Of a stretch of DNA of 34,460 nt, positions 7,538 to 15,957 are shown piece by piece. The translations under genes and the position numbers were made by a program. Position 1 is the stretch's first letter. Every line of letters starts with the position of its first letter. The DNA is from Clostridiales bacterium (GTDB lineage Bacteria; Bacillota; Clostridia; Lachnospirales; Lachnospiraceae), in contig JAAYNW010000048.1 of assembly GCA_012520655.1 (NCBI GenBank), positions 1 through 34,460 of the forward strand. Reading direction: 5' to 3'. The notes under the pieces are model-generated. The model searched no databases and was not told the origin of the DNA. It saw only the letters and a list, made by a program, of their open reading frames with translations.

Positions 7538-8850
7538 TGGAGCAGTTAACTCTTACGGAAATTCCAAGGTTGTATACCGGAATCGCAGAATGGGCGGCAT
7601 GCTCTATTTATATTTCACTTCTGAGAAAAAAATATCATGGCATATCCCTTGGTATTATTATGACAACGGCAGTGTTTATCCAATGCTTTATTCAAGAACT
7701 GGCAGGAAGCTTTCCAGAATCCTTCTGGCTTTTGGGTATGTTTCTTGCGATTGGTATGATGCTTTTTTATTTTCATTTTTGCTGTGAGCTGACATGGGTA
7801 AATGCTGGATACTATTGTATCCGAGCATTTATTTTAGCAGAATTTGCGGCATCCTTGGAATGGCAGCTTTATTATTACACGGTGCAAAGCTCCGGCATTT
7901 TAGATGTTTGGCTTAGTATACTGTTGCTGGTTGCTGTCTATGCTTTTGTATACGTTAGTATTTACATGATAGAGCGAAAGCATATGTATTTTTTGAAGGA
8001 GTGGACTACGGCAAGAGAGTTGATTTTTGTCATCACCGTGGGAGGCACAGTCTTTTTTGTAAGCAACTTGAGTTTCGTCTATGCAAATACACCTTTTAGC
8101 AGCCAGATTACAAAAGAGATATTTAATATCAGAACCTTAGTGGACTTTATTGGGCTGACTATTCTATATGCCTACCATATTTTGAGAAAAGAGATGCAGG
8201 CAAAGTATGACTTGGATGCGATGCGAAATATTTTACAAAGCCAATATACTCTCTATCGAAAATCCAGCGAGAGTATCGATATCGTGAACCGCAAATACCA
8301 TGACCTAAAGCACCAGATTGCTGTGCTCAGAGCAGAGGAGGATTCGGAAAAACGAAAGGCATTTTTGGATGAGATGGAGAGTGAAATTAAGGTATATGAG
8401 GCTCAGAATAAAACAGGAAACTCTGTTGTGGACACCATTTTAACAGGAAAGAGCATGACCTGCCAAGCCCACAACATTGAGTTGACCTGCGTTGTGGATG
8501 GGAAGCTTTTGAACTTTATGCATGTTATGGATATTTGCACCATACTTGGAAATGCGCTTGACAATGCGATTGAGTGTGAAATCCAGATTGAGGAGAAGGA
8601 AAAACGACTGATTCATGTCGAAGTGCTTTCCAAAAAAGATTTTATTGTACTTCGATTCGAGAACTATTTTGAAGGAAGTCTGGAATTTGAGGATAGCCTT
8701 CCCGCCACGACAAAAGCAAACAAACAGTATCATGGCTACGGAATAAAGAGCATTAAATATACAGCCCAAAAATATAACGGCTGGGTGACGATAAATAAAC
8801 GCGGGAATTGGTTTGAGTTAAATGTGGTGATACCCTCTCCAAAGGAATAG
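7537..8850 (+). CDS. GHKL-domain sensor histidine kinase (AgrC-like)
   Basis: A 437-residue membrane sensor kinase. Residues 1-215 hold about six or seven hydrophobic segments, as in AgrC-type peptide or signal receptors. A coiled stretch leads to the phosphoacceptor His255 in NRKYHDLKHQI. The ATPase domain follows with the N box ILGNALDNAIE (Asn339, Asn343) and the G box HGYGIKSI (about 399-406). The length is normal and there are no breaks. The ribosome site TAGGAGG lies within the end of the preceding LytTR remnant. Because that regulator has lost its receiver domain, this kinase has no intact cognate partner here. No AgrB/AgrD-like peptide genes are nearby, so its signal is unknown. Confidence 0.9.
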   Translation: MEQLTLTEIPRLYTGIAEWAACSIYISLLRKKYHGISLGIIMTTAVFIQCFIQELAGSFPESFWLLGMFLAIGMMLFYFHFCCELTWVNAGYYCIRAFILAEFAASLEWQLYYYTVQSSGILDVWLSILLLVAVYAFVYVSIYMIERKHMYFLKEWTTARELIFVITVGGTVFFVSNLSFVYANTPFSSQITKEIFNIRTLVDFIGLTILYAYHILRKEMQAKYDLDAMRNILQSQYTLYRKSSESIDIVNRKYHDLKHQIAVLRAEEDSEKRKAFLDEMESEIKVYEAQNKTGNSVVDTILTGKSMTCQAHNIELTCVVDGKLLNFMHVMDICTILGNALDNAIECEIQIEEKEKRLIHVEVLSKKDFIVLRFENYFEGSLEFEDSLPATTKANKQYHGYGIKSIKYTAQKYNGWVTINKRGNWFELNVVIPSPKE

Positions 8851-8974
8851 AGTTAGACGAAGCTTGAATCCAATGCCTGTCTTATTTGAACCTGCGAGAT
8901 GGGAAAAGACATTTAGTGTCGGAAGAAACGGGAAGGCATACAATATAAGTGATGAAAAATTCGGAGTAGTATTC

Positions 8975-10744
8975 ATGGATTCACAGAAGCTGGAAAACCT
9001 TTTAAATCTGGCACTGAGTGCTTCCAGAGAGGAACGGGATAAATCTCTGGACTTGGATGTCGGTTATAATACCGAAACAAATATATGGGAATTAATCGTT
9101 AAATATAATGGAGACTTGAGCCGTTTGAACAGCCCGGTTATCGGAGTGGAGGAATTGATTGCCGGATATGCGATTGTTACTATTCCCCAAAGCCTGATAA
9201 GCTCTTTGGTGGAACTGGAAGAAATAGAGTATGTAGAGATGCCTAAGCGTCTATTTTTTGATTTGCAGCAAGGAAAAGAAGCCTCATGCATATTGCCGGT
9301 AACCATTAGAGAACCCTATCTGAACGGTCAGGGAGTTCTTGTTGCGGTTATAGATTCCGGCATCGATTATGCCAGAATGGATTTCAGAAGACAGGATGGA
9401 ACCAGTCGTATATCGTATTTATGGGATCAAACTCTGCAGCCTGATGAAAGCCGGGGATTCAATCCTCCGGAAGGCTTTCTGATAGGAGTGGAGTTTAATA
9501 ACATACAGATAAATGAAGCGTTGGAAGAAAGCAATCAGGAGGAAATGTTTCGTAAAGTGCCAAGTCTTGACGTAACGGGACATGGAACTGCGGTGGCGGC
9601 GATTGCGGCGGGAAACGGTTTGTCTTCAAGCGGCAGGTATGTGGGTGTGGCGCCCGAAAGCGAACTGATCGTAGTGAAGCTTGGATTATCCAAGCAACCT
9701 TCTTTTCCCAGAACAACGGAACTGATGCGTGCGTTGACCTATGTTGTGAATAAGGCAGTCGAGCTTGCCAAGCCTGTTTCCATCAATCTCAGCTTTGGGA
9801 ATACATATGGAGCCCACGATGGAACCTCCCTGCTTGAGCGGTTTATGGATAATGTTTCGGAAATCGGCAGAAATGTAATCTGTGTAGGGAGCGGTAACGA
9901 AGGGGCGGCAGGAGGCCATGCGGCAGGAACTGTTACTGGGGAAACGCGAGTGGAGCTTGCGATTGCATCCTATGAGAGAGCTGTAAATGTACAGCTTTGG
10001 AAAGAGTATGCGGATATTTTTACGATTACGCTTATTTCCCCGGGCGGAGAAAGGCAGATTATCGATACCAGACGCCCGGGAACAATAAGGCTTGCGATGG
10101 AACAGACGGATGTTCTTATTTATGTGGGAGAACCATCTCCGTACAGCATTGATCAAGAGATTTATTTTGATTTTATTCCGCGGCAGACTTATATCAATTC
10201 AGGGGTATGGACGTTTTTACTGCAGCCTGTAAAAATTGTGACAGGAAATTATTATTTTTATCTTCCCAGCAGCGTCGTGCTCAATAGCGGGACGCGGTTC
10301 TATTCGCCCACCCCTGAGGTAACATTTACGATCCCATCCACAGCGCATAAAGTAATTACGGTAGGCGCCTACAGCAGTATATATGAATCCTATGCGGATT
10401 TCTCCGGAAGAGGATTCTTGCTTGAGAATCGCCAGGAAAGCAGGGTTGCCAATGAATGGGTAAAACCCGATATAGTAGCGCCCGGCGTAGACATAGCGAT
10501 AAGTGACGGACTGGGAGGAACGAGACTAGTGACAGGAACATCTTTTGCCACGCCCTTTGTCACAGGTTCGGCGGCGCTCATGATGCAATGGGGAATTATA
10601 AGAGGGAATGATCCGTATCTTTATGGTGAGAAGGTAAGGGCATATTTGAGAAGGGGGGCGAGACCGCTTCGAGGAGAGGCGGTTTATCCCAATGCCAGAG
10701 TAGGGTATGGGGCGCTTTGTCTGGCGGATAGTCTGCCGATTTAA
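8975..10744 (+). CDS. S8 family (subtilisin-like, Csp-type) serine peptidase
   Basis: A 589-residue subtilase with all catalytic residues: Asp127 in VAVIDSGIDY, His203 in VTGHGTAVAAIAAG, oxyanion Asn308 in GSGNEG and Ser523 in VTGTSFATPF. There is no signal peptide. The roughly 95-residue N-terminal part (MDSQKLENLLNLAL... to VEMPKR) resembles the prodomain-like start of clostridial Csp peptidases, which process the germination lytic enzyme SleC. An insert of about 150 residues between oxyanion Asn and active Ser is also typical. The frame is open back to 8864, but ATG 8975 follows GGAG at 8963-8966 and starts at the conserved segment. A CATACAAT box at 8937-8944 resembles a sporulation-sigma -10. 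A role in spores is a family-based inference; a general intracellular peptidase is the alternative. Confidence 0.88.
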   Translation: MDSQKLENLLNLALSASREERDKSLDLDVGYNTETNIWELIVKYNGDLSRLNSPVIGVEELIAGYAIVTIPQSLISSLVELEEIEYVEMPKRLFFDLQQGKEASCILPVTIREPYLNGQGVLVAVIDSGIDYARMDFRRQDGTSRISYLWDQTLQPDESRGFNPPEGFLIGVEFNNIQINEALEESNQEEMFRKVPSLDVTGHGTAVAAIAAGNGLSSSGRYVGVAPESELIVVKLGLSKQPSFPRTTELMRALTYVVNKAVELAKPVSINLSFGNTYGAHDGTSLLERFMDNVSEIGRNVICVGSGNEGAAGGHAAGTVTGETRVELAIASYERAVNVQLWKEYADIFTITLISPGGERQIIDTRRPGTIRLAMEQTDVLIYVGEPSPYSIDQEIYFDFIPRQTYINSGVWTFLLQPVKIVTGNYYFYLPSSVVLNSGTRFYSPTPEVTFTIPSTAHKVITVGAYSSIYESYADFSGRGFLLENRQESRVANEWVKPDIVAPGVDIAISDGLGGTRLVTGTSFATPFVTGSAALMMQWGIIRGNDPYLYGEKVRAYLRRGARPLRGEAVYPNARVGYGALCLADSLPI

Positions 10745-10845
10745 TAGCTTGAAATGTAGAACTGTGCAAGAACCTTCATTGGAAAAGGTAAAAATCGGAG
10801 TGTTTGTTATAGGAATTAGGAATAACCAGCAATAATTTTTTTGAA

Positions 10846-10875
10846 TTAACACCATTAAATTATATTGGATATAAT
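10846..10875 (+). promoter_or_regulatory. Probable promoter of the SDR/ABC operon
   Basis: TTAACA (10846-10851), an 18-base spacer and TATAAT (10870-10875) lie in the otherwise gene-free 263-base gap before the SDR gene. The -10 is perfect and the -35 moderate. The transcript would have a leader of about 125 bases, in which I see no convincing structure. Confidence 0.55.
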
Positions 10876-11007
10876 GATTATGTAATTAAGAATTATTTGA
10901 TTAATCCGTAAAAAGAAAGCATGGCATTGGGGAATTTGCGCCCGGAAATCATATAATACATATATGATTCCTATGAAATAAACAGTATTTTGTTAAGGAG
11001 AGTGGAA

Positions 11008-11814
11008 ATGGCAAGAGAATTCGAAGGAAAAACGGTTTTTATTACCGGAGCGGCAAAGGGGCAAGGAAGGGCGGTTGCCTTAGGCTTTGCAAAAGAAGGC
11101 GCCAATATCATCGCTTTTGATTTGGGAGAAAAGATACCTTATCCGTCCTATAACAAGTCCTCCAATAAGGACCTGGAAAAATTAAAAGACGAAGTAGAAA
11201 AATCAGGTTCCGAAATTGTGATTTTTGCCGGAGATGTGCGAAAAGAAGAAGATGTTAAGGAGGCAGTTTCAAGAGGAATAAAGGAATTCAATAAAATTGA
11301 CATCCTTTTCAGCAATGCAGGAATAGCAGCTTATGGCTACTCGTATGAGCTTACAGAGGAACAGTGGAATGCTATGATCGATATCAATCTTAAGGGCGGA
11401 TGGCTTGTTTCCAAGCATGTTATTCCTCATATGATCGAACAGAATAGCGGTGTAATTATTTATAATTCATCCATCGCGGGCTTAAGGGGAATGAACAGGA
11501 TGTGTCATTATGCAGCATCTAAGCACGGGCTTATCGGTCTGGCGAGATCGCAGGCAATTGAGCTGGCAGTGCATGGAATCCGAGTTATCACCTTTCATCC
11601 TACAGGAGTTAATACACCTATGAATGATGGACTCGCACAGATGGAAGGTGCTACTCCCATAGAAATTGCAGAGAGGTCAGCAGGAAATCTTTTACCGGTG
11701 CCTTGGGTGGAGACAGAGGATGTAGTGGAATCGGTGAAGTTTCTTGCAAGTGATAAGGCGAGATACATAACAGGAAGCCAGTTTGTGCTGGATGCCGGAC
11801 TACTTACAAGATAG
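11008..11814 (+). CDS. SDR family NAD(P)-dependent oxidoreductase
   Basis: A 268-residue short-chain dehydrogenase/reductase. The cofactor loop is TGAAKGQGR (residues 14-22), FSNAGIA sits at 101-107, the catalytic Ser is in YNSSIAG (152-158) and YAASK gives Tyr168/Lys172. TGAAKGQGR plus the insert FDLGEKIPYPSYNKSS and LKDEVEKSG after strand 2 resembles the carveol-dehydrogenase / mycofactocin-coupled SDR subgroup more than the common FabG type. No mycofactocin gene is visible here. The start was moved from TTG 10990 to ATG 11008, which follows AAGGAG. It heads a run of seven same-strand genes and probably oxidises or reduces a hydroxyl group of the substrate imported by the next three genes. 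The substrate is unknown. Confidence 0.88.
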   Translation: MAREFEGKTVFITGAAKGQGRAVALGFAKEGANIIAFDLGEKIPYPSYNKSSNKDLEKLKDEVEKSGSEIVIFAGDVRKEEDVKEAVSRGIKEFNKIDILFSNAGIAAYGYSYELTEEQWNAMIDINLKGGWLVSKHVIPHMIEQNSGVIIYNSSIAGLRGMNRMCHYAASKHGLIGLARSQAIELAVHGIRVITFHPTGVNTPMNDGLAQMEGATPIEIAERSAGNLLPVPWVETEDVVESVKFLASDKARYITGSQFVLDAGLLTR

Positions 11815-11875
11815 TGTCGGTATTGCAAATCAGAAAACTTACTATTAGAGAATAAGAATAAAAGGAGAGAATATT

Positions 11876-12778
11876 ATGAAAAAGAAGATTATTTTAGGGG
11901 CACTGCTAATCGCTACGGTAGGAATATTCGGCGGCTGCGGAAAAGCAGATAGCGAAACGGCGGCAAATAATGTCGCGGAAGCTTCGGAGACGGAAGCCGT
12001 AGAGGCACAAGCGGCAGAGAGTGTGGAAATGGAAGATGCCGCAGAAACAGCAGAGGATGAAGTGATTACGGTCTCTGTGGGAACGATGGGAACATACAGC
12101 CCGTTTAGCTTTGTGGACGAAAATGACTATCTGACAGGATATGATATTGAGGTTCTTCGCAAGGTTGAAGAGATAGATCCCAGTCTGCATTTTGAATTTA
12201 CTACAGGGCCATGGGAGTCGCTATTCGTAGGGTTGGATTCGGATAAATTCCAGATGCTTGCCAATCAGATATCAGGTACGGACGAGCGCAGAGAAAAATA
12301 TTATTTGACAGAGAATCCTTATCATACTGCTGTGAACCAGTTGATTGTAAAAAAGGGTAGAACCGATATTGCGGGATTTGAAGACTTGGCTGGAAAGAAA
12401 ATCGGACTTACGGTCGGAGACGCGCATAATATCGAAGCAGAAAAATGGAATGAAGAAAATGGCAATGCTTTAACTCTTGTATATTATGAAGAGGATATTA
12501 CAACTATTCTTCAGGAAATCGTAAACGGAAAAATAGATGCAACGCTGAATGATCCTGCAGTCGCAATCAGTAAAGCGGAAATTCAGGGTCTGGATGTAGA
12601 ACCTGTTGGAGAACGGCTTTCTGAAACGCCTGTATACTTTATCTTCAAACAAGATGAGCTTGGAAAGACTCTTCAGGAAAAAATAGATGCGGCATTGGGA
12701 CAACTGATTGAAAGCGGAGAACTATCAAGGCTTTCAACGGAATGGTTTGGATCTGATTATACACCACAGGGTAAATAG
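11876..12778 (+). CDS. Polar amino acid ABC transporter, substrate-binding lipoprotein
   Basis: A 300-residue extracellular solute-binding protein of family 3. It begins with a lipoprotein signal: MKKK, a hydrophobic helix, then GIFGGC with Cys21 as lipid attachment. A low-complexity linker rich in Ala and Glu (about 23-60) follows. The binding domain runs from about 63 (ITVSVGTMGTYSPFSF) through LTGYDIEVLRKVEE to WFGSDYT near the end. This domain typically binds amino acids or related polar compounds. It starts after AAGGAGAG, 61 bases after the SDR gene, and its stop is two bases from the permease gene. The specificity cannot be read from the sequence. Confidence 0.93.
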   Translation: MKKKIILGALLIATVGIFGGCGKADSETAANNVAEASETEAVEAQAAESVEMEDAAETAEDEVITVSVGTMGTYSPFSFVDENDYLTGYDIEVLRKVEEIDPSLHFEFTTGPWESLFVGLDSDKFQMLANQISGTDERREKYYLTENPYHTAVNQLIVKKGRTDIAGFEDLAGKKIGLTVGDAHNIEAEKWNEENGNALTLVYYEEDITTILQEIVNGKIDATLNDPAVAISKAEIQGLDVEPVGERLSETPVYFIFKQDELGKTLQEKIDAALGQLIESGELSRLSTEWFGSDYTPQGK

Positions 12779-12780
12779 TA

Positions 12781-13497
12781 ATGGGAAAAATATTTGACGT
12801 GGAGTTCATGATAGAGATTATCCCTGATATTCTCAAAGGAATTCCTTATACAATGACACTTGCGGTTATTTCATTTATTGTCGGTCTCTTTATTGGATTG
12901 ATCGGGGCCTTGATTAAGATATACAAGGTTCCTGTACTGCGATTTATTACAGGGGTATATGTGTCCTTCTTTAGAGGGACCCCCCTAATCGTGCAAATCC
13001 TGTTGTTTTACTATGGTATTCCTATTTTGCTGAGAATCATTAATCAGAGATTCGGAACCTCCTTTGATGTCTCGGGCGTGCCGGCCATGGTCTTTATGCT
13101 GGTGGCCTTCTCGGTCAGTTCCGGTGCCTATCTGACAGAATCCATTCGTGCAGCAATTATTTCCGTGGATAAGGGGCAATTGGAGTCTGCATATTCGGTT
13201 GGTATGAATACTACACAGGCGATGATCCGAATCGTACTGCCGCAGGCGGTGAAGGTTGCACTTCCCGTGTTTGCCAACTTCTTTATCGGTCTTTTAAAGG
13301 ATACGTCTTTAGCTTTTGCCGCTTCTGTCACTGAGATTATGGGGCAGGCCAAGATCGAAGCCGGAAGAGCATCTCGTTTCTTTGAGGCATATATCGATGC
13401 TGCACTTATTTATTGGGCAATATGCATTATATTTGAATTTTTAGTAGTAAGGATGGAAAGGAATGTCCGAAAAAACGAGAGAGGTATGGAAAAATGA
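12781..13497 (+). CDS. Amino acid ABC transporter permease
   Basis: A 238-residue inner membrane permease of the HisM/GlnP type with about five transmembrane helices. Typical motifs are GIPYTMTLAVISF at the start, YVSFFRGTPLIVQILLFYYG in the middle, and the EAA loop around ESAYSVGMNTTQAMIRIVLPQA, which contacts the ATPase. It starts two bases after the binding protein stop and overlaps the ATPase gene by four bases (ATGA), so the three are translationally linked. As a single permease it probably acts as a homodimer. Start and length are normal. Confidence 0.94.
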   Translation: MGKIFDVEFMIEIIPDILKGIPYTMTLAVISFIVGLFIGLIGALIKIYKVPVLRFITGVYVSFFRGTPLIVQILLFYYGIPILLRIINQRFGTSFDVSGVPAMVFMLVAFSVSSGAYLTESIRAAIISVDKGQLESAYSVGMNTTQAMIRIVLPQAVKVALPVFANFFIGLLKDTSLAFAASVTEIMGQAKIEAGRASRFFEAYIDAALIYWAICIIFEFLVVRMERNVRKNERGMEK

Positions 13498-14246
13498 TAG
13501 ATATTAGAGGAGTACAGAAGTCATTTAAGAATACTGTAGTTCTGAGAGGAGTCAACCTGACAGTGGAGGAAGGCGAGACCGTGGCACTTATCGGCTCCAG
13601 CGGTTCCGGCAAATCAACTCTGCTCAGATGCATTAATTTATTGGAAACACCGGATCACGGCAGTATTACAATCGGCGATTATAAGTTTAAGGCGCACGAT
13701 ATTTCTCGGCATACGAAAAAAGAGGTAAGAAAAAGAACGGGTATGGTTTTCCAGAATTTCGGGCTTTTTGAAAATAAGACTGCGTTGGAAAATGTAACGG
13801 AAGCTTTAATAATAGTACAGAAAAAGAAAAAAGCTGAGGCTATAGAAATTGGACGGTATTACCTCGATAAAGTTGGTATGATCAATCGGGCCGATTATTA
13901 TCCTATTGCATTATCGGGAGGGCAGAAGCAGCGGGTAGCGATTGCTAGAGCGCTGGCATTGAATCCTCAAATCATTTTATTCGATGAGCCGACCTCCGCT
14001 CTGGATCCGGAGCTTGTTCAAGAAGTTCTTCATGTAATTAAGCAGGCATCCGACGAGAAGATGACTATGCTGATTGTAACTCATGAGATGGATTTTGCCA
14101 GAGAAGTTGCCGATAAAGTGGCATTTATGGATGAAGGGGTAGTTCTGGAGGCGGCGCCTCCGGAAAAACTGTTCTTTCATCCCGAGCATGAGAGAACAAA
14201 GCAATTTATCGACAGATACATGCAGAGATTCAGTTATTCTATATAA
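13494..14246 (+). CDS. Amino acid ABC transporter ATP-binding protein
   Basis: A 250-residue ATPase of the GlnQ/HisP class that powers the importer encoded by the two genes upstream. Walker A is GSSGSGKST (34-42), followed by a Q-loop in MVFQNFGLF, the signature LSGGQKQRVAIARAL and Walker B IILFDEPTSALDP; the switch His is in IVTHEMDFA. All residues needed for activity are present. It overlaps the permease gene by four bases. The following gene begins 18 bases downstream with its own GGGAGG site, suggesting that the operon continues. Confidence 0.95.
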   Translation: MIDIRGVQKSFKNTVVLRGVNLTVEEGETVALIGSSGSGKSTLLRCINLLETPDHGSITIGDYKFKAHDISRHTKKEVRKRTGMVFQNFGLFENKTALENVTEALIIVQKKKKAEAIEIGRYYLDKVGMINRADYYPIALSGGQKQRVAIARALALNPQIILFDEPTSALDPELVQEVLHVIKQASDEKMTMLIVTHEMDFAREVADKVAFMDEGVVLEAAPPEKLFFHPEHERTKQFIDRYMQRFSYSI

Positions 14247-14264
14247 AGTCCGGGAGGTTAAGTT

Positions 14265-14789
14265 ATGGCATATATATCACAGGTTGAATATGAAAAAGCA
14301 CCTAATGAGGTAAAATATCTGATTGATAAGCAAATAAAAGAGAATGGGCGTATTACAAATATGAAATTGACTTTGCTCCATTCGATTCCGGCCTATAAGG
14401 CATTGATGGAATGGTATCCGCTTGAGAAAACCATCGAGCAATTTCTCGGAGAGCGTGCGGTGAATTTCTTCTGCTATGCGATATCGACCGAGAACGATTG
14501 CCTAATATGCAGTGTTTTTTTTCGCAAAATATTAAAGGATTTAAATATTGATTTTGACACTTTTCAGTTTACACAAGAGGAAGATATTCTAATCCGGTAT
14601 GGAAGGGCGATTGTAAAAGATGCGAATCATATTCCGGCAGAAATATTTGATGAATTAAAGGAGCACTGGAATGAAGAACAGATAGTGGCTATTACTGCAT
14701 TTGCGACAATTATGATTGCCACGAATCTGATTAACAAGATTCTTCAAGTGGATTTGGATGATTACCTTAAGGCATATACAAAGGATTAG
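14265..14789 (+). CDS. Carboxymuconolactone decarboxylase / AhpD-like protein
   Basis: A 174-residue all-alpha protein of the CMD/AhpD group. The key motif is STENDCLICSVFF (about 75-87), with the Cys-X2-Cys pair of peroxidase-type AhpD members in the usual place after an acidic residue. The N-terminal half has the typical HSIPAYKALMEW segment. Members act as peroxidase partners or decarboxylases; the CXXC favours a thiol redox role. It starts after GGGAGG within the same operon as the amino acid importer and before an M20 hydrolase. Whether it acts on the pathway substrate or protects the cell from a product cannot be told. Confidence 0.8.
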   Translation: MAYISQVEYEKAPNEVKYLIDKQIKENGRITNMKLTLLHSIPAYKALMEWYPLEKTIEQFLGERAVNFFCYAISTENDCLICSVFFRKILKDLNIDFDTFQFTQEEDILIRYGRAIVKDANHIPAEIFDELKEHWNEEQIVAITAFATIMIATNLINKILQVDLDDYLKAYTKD

Positions 14790-14797
14790 GCGGTAGT

Positions 14798-15922
14798 ATG
14801 AACAGAAATTGGAAGGAAGTATTTTACTGGTTCCACGAACATCCGGAGCTGGGATATGAGGAACATGGTACGACACAAAAAATCAGAGAAATTCTTGAAA
14901 ATAACAATATCGAAATAGTAGAAACCGGTCTTTCCACAGGAGTAATCGCAGTTGTACGTGGGAATACAGGAGGAAAGAGTGTTGCTTTCAGAGCGGATAT
15001 AGATGCGCTGCCTATAGAAGAACAAACAGGGGTGTCCTATGCTTCTGCGCATAACGGTATCATGCATGCCTGCGGTCATGATTTTCATATAACGGTAGCT
15101 CTTGCAGCTGCGGTACGGCTGCAAGAGAAAAGAAAAGAGCTATCCGGAAACCTGTTTTTTATTTTTCAGCCCGGGGAAGAGGTGGCAGACGGTGCCAAAA
15201 CAGTAATTCAAACAGGAATACTGAAAGATGTGGAAGAGTATTATGCTTTTCATGCAGATCCAGCGCTTCCTGTAGGAACGGTCGGGATAAAAAAAGGAAC
15301 TATTATGGCTGCAGTCGACAAGTTCAAGGTAACAATAGAAGGAAAGGGCGCTCATGCGGCTATGCCCTATTTGGGAAATAACCCCATACCCGTGATGGCT
15401 CAGATGATACTTGCTTTACAGACATCAGTGCCGCAGAAGATTCCGGCTGTTCATCCCAGTGTACTTAGCGTTACGCATGTCTGCGGGGGGAATACATGGA
15501 ATGTGATTCCGGAGAATATCTTCTTCCAAGGAACGATGCGCAGTATCTTGTCTGAAGAAAGAATATCGATGAAAGAGCGCTTTGTTACAATCGTTCAGGA
15601 GTTTGCAAAAATGAACGATATGAAGGAGCATATCGAGTGGCATGAAGGCCCGGCTCCTATCATTAATGATGAAGAGTTATGTAATACAATAGAACGCATT
15701 GCAATAAAGAATCATCTCGATATCAGACAAGTCGAAACCAATATGATTAGTGATGACTTTTCCTCCTATCTAGAGGCAAGTAAAAAGGCATCGGGGATGT
15801 ACCTTAAAATAGGAACCGGAGAAGGATATCCGCTTCATAATTCCCGATTCTCGATAGATACTGCCGCAATAGAAATTGCAGTACAGCTATTGAACGATAT
15901 TTTACTGGAAGCAGTGGGATAG
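14798..15922 (+). CDS. M20 family amidohydrolase/metallopeptidase
   Basis: A 374-residue cytosolic metal-dependent hydrolase of the M20D group (hippurate hydrolase / N-acyl-amino-acid amidohydrolase type). Metal-site motifs are AFRADIDALP (about 66-75), MHACGHDFH (Cys and His ligands), QPGEEVADGA (catalytic Glu) and YAFHADPALPVG. The dimerisation or lid domain is in the middle, and LHNSRFSID near the end carries the last ligand. Such enzymes remove acyl groups from N-acyl amino acids. The ribosome site is weak (GGCGGTAG), and the start lies eight bases after the CMD-like gene, which suggests coupling. Its place after an amino acid importer suggests that the imported compound is an acylated or otherwise amide-linked amino acid. 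Confidence 0.9.
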   Translation: MNRNWKEVFYWFHEHPELGYEEHGTTQKIREILENNNIEIVETGLSTGVIAVVRGNTGGKSVAFRADIDALPIEEQTGVSYASAHNGIMHACGHDFHITVALAAAVRLQEKRKELSGNLFFIFQPGEEVADGAKTVIQTGILKDVEEYYAFHADPALPVGTVGIKKGTIMAAVDKFKVTIEGKGAHAAMPYLGNNPIPVMAQMILALQTSVPQKIPAVHPSVLSVTHVCGGNTWNVIPENIFFQGTMRSILSEERISMKERFVTIVQEFAKMNDMKEHIEWHEGPAPIINDEELCNTIERIAIKNHLDIRQVETNMISDDFSSYLEASKKASGMYLKIGTGEGYPLHNSRFSIDTAAIEIAVQLLNDILLEAVG

Positions 15923-15957
15923 GCTTCAAACATAAAAGGAGGAGTGGAAAAGCGTCG

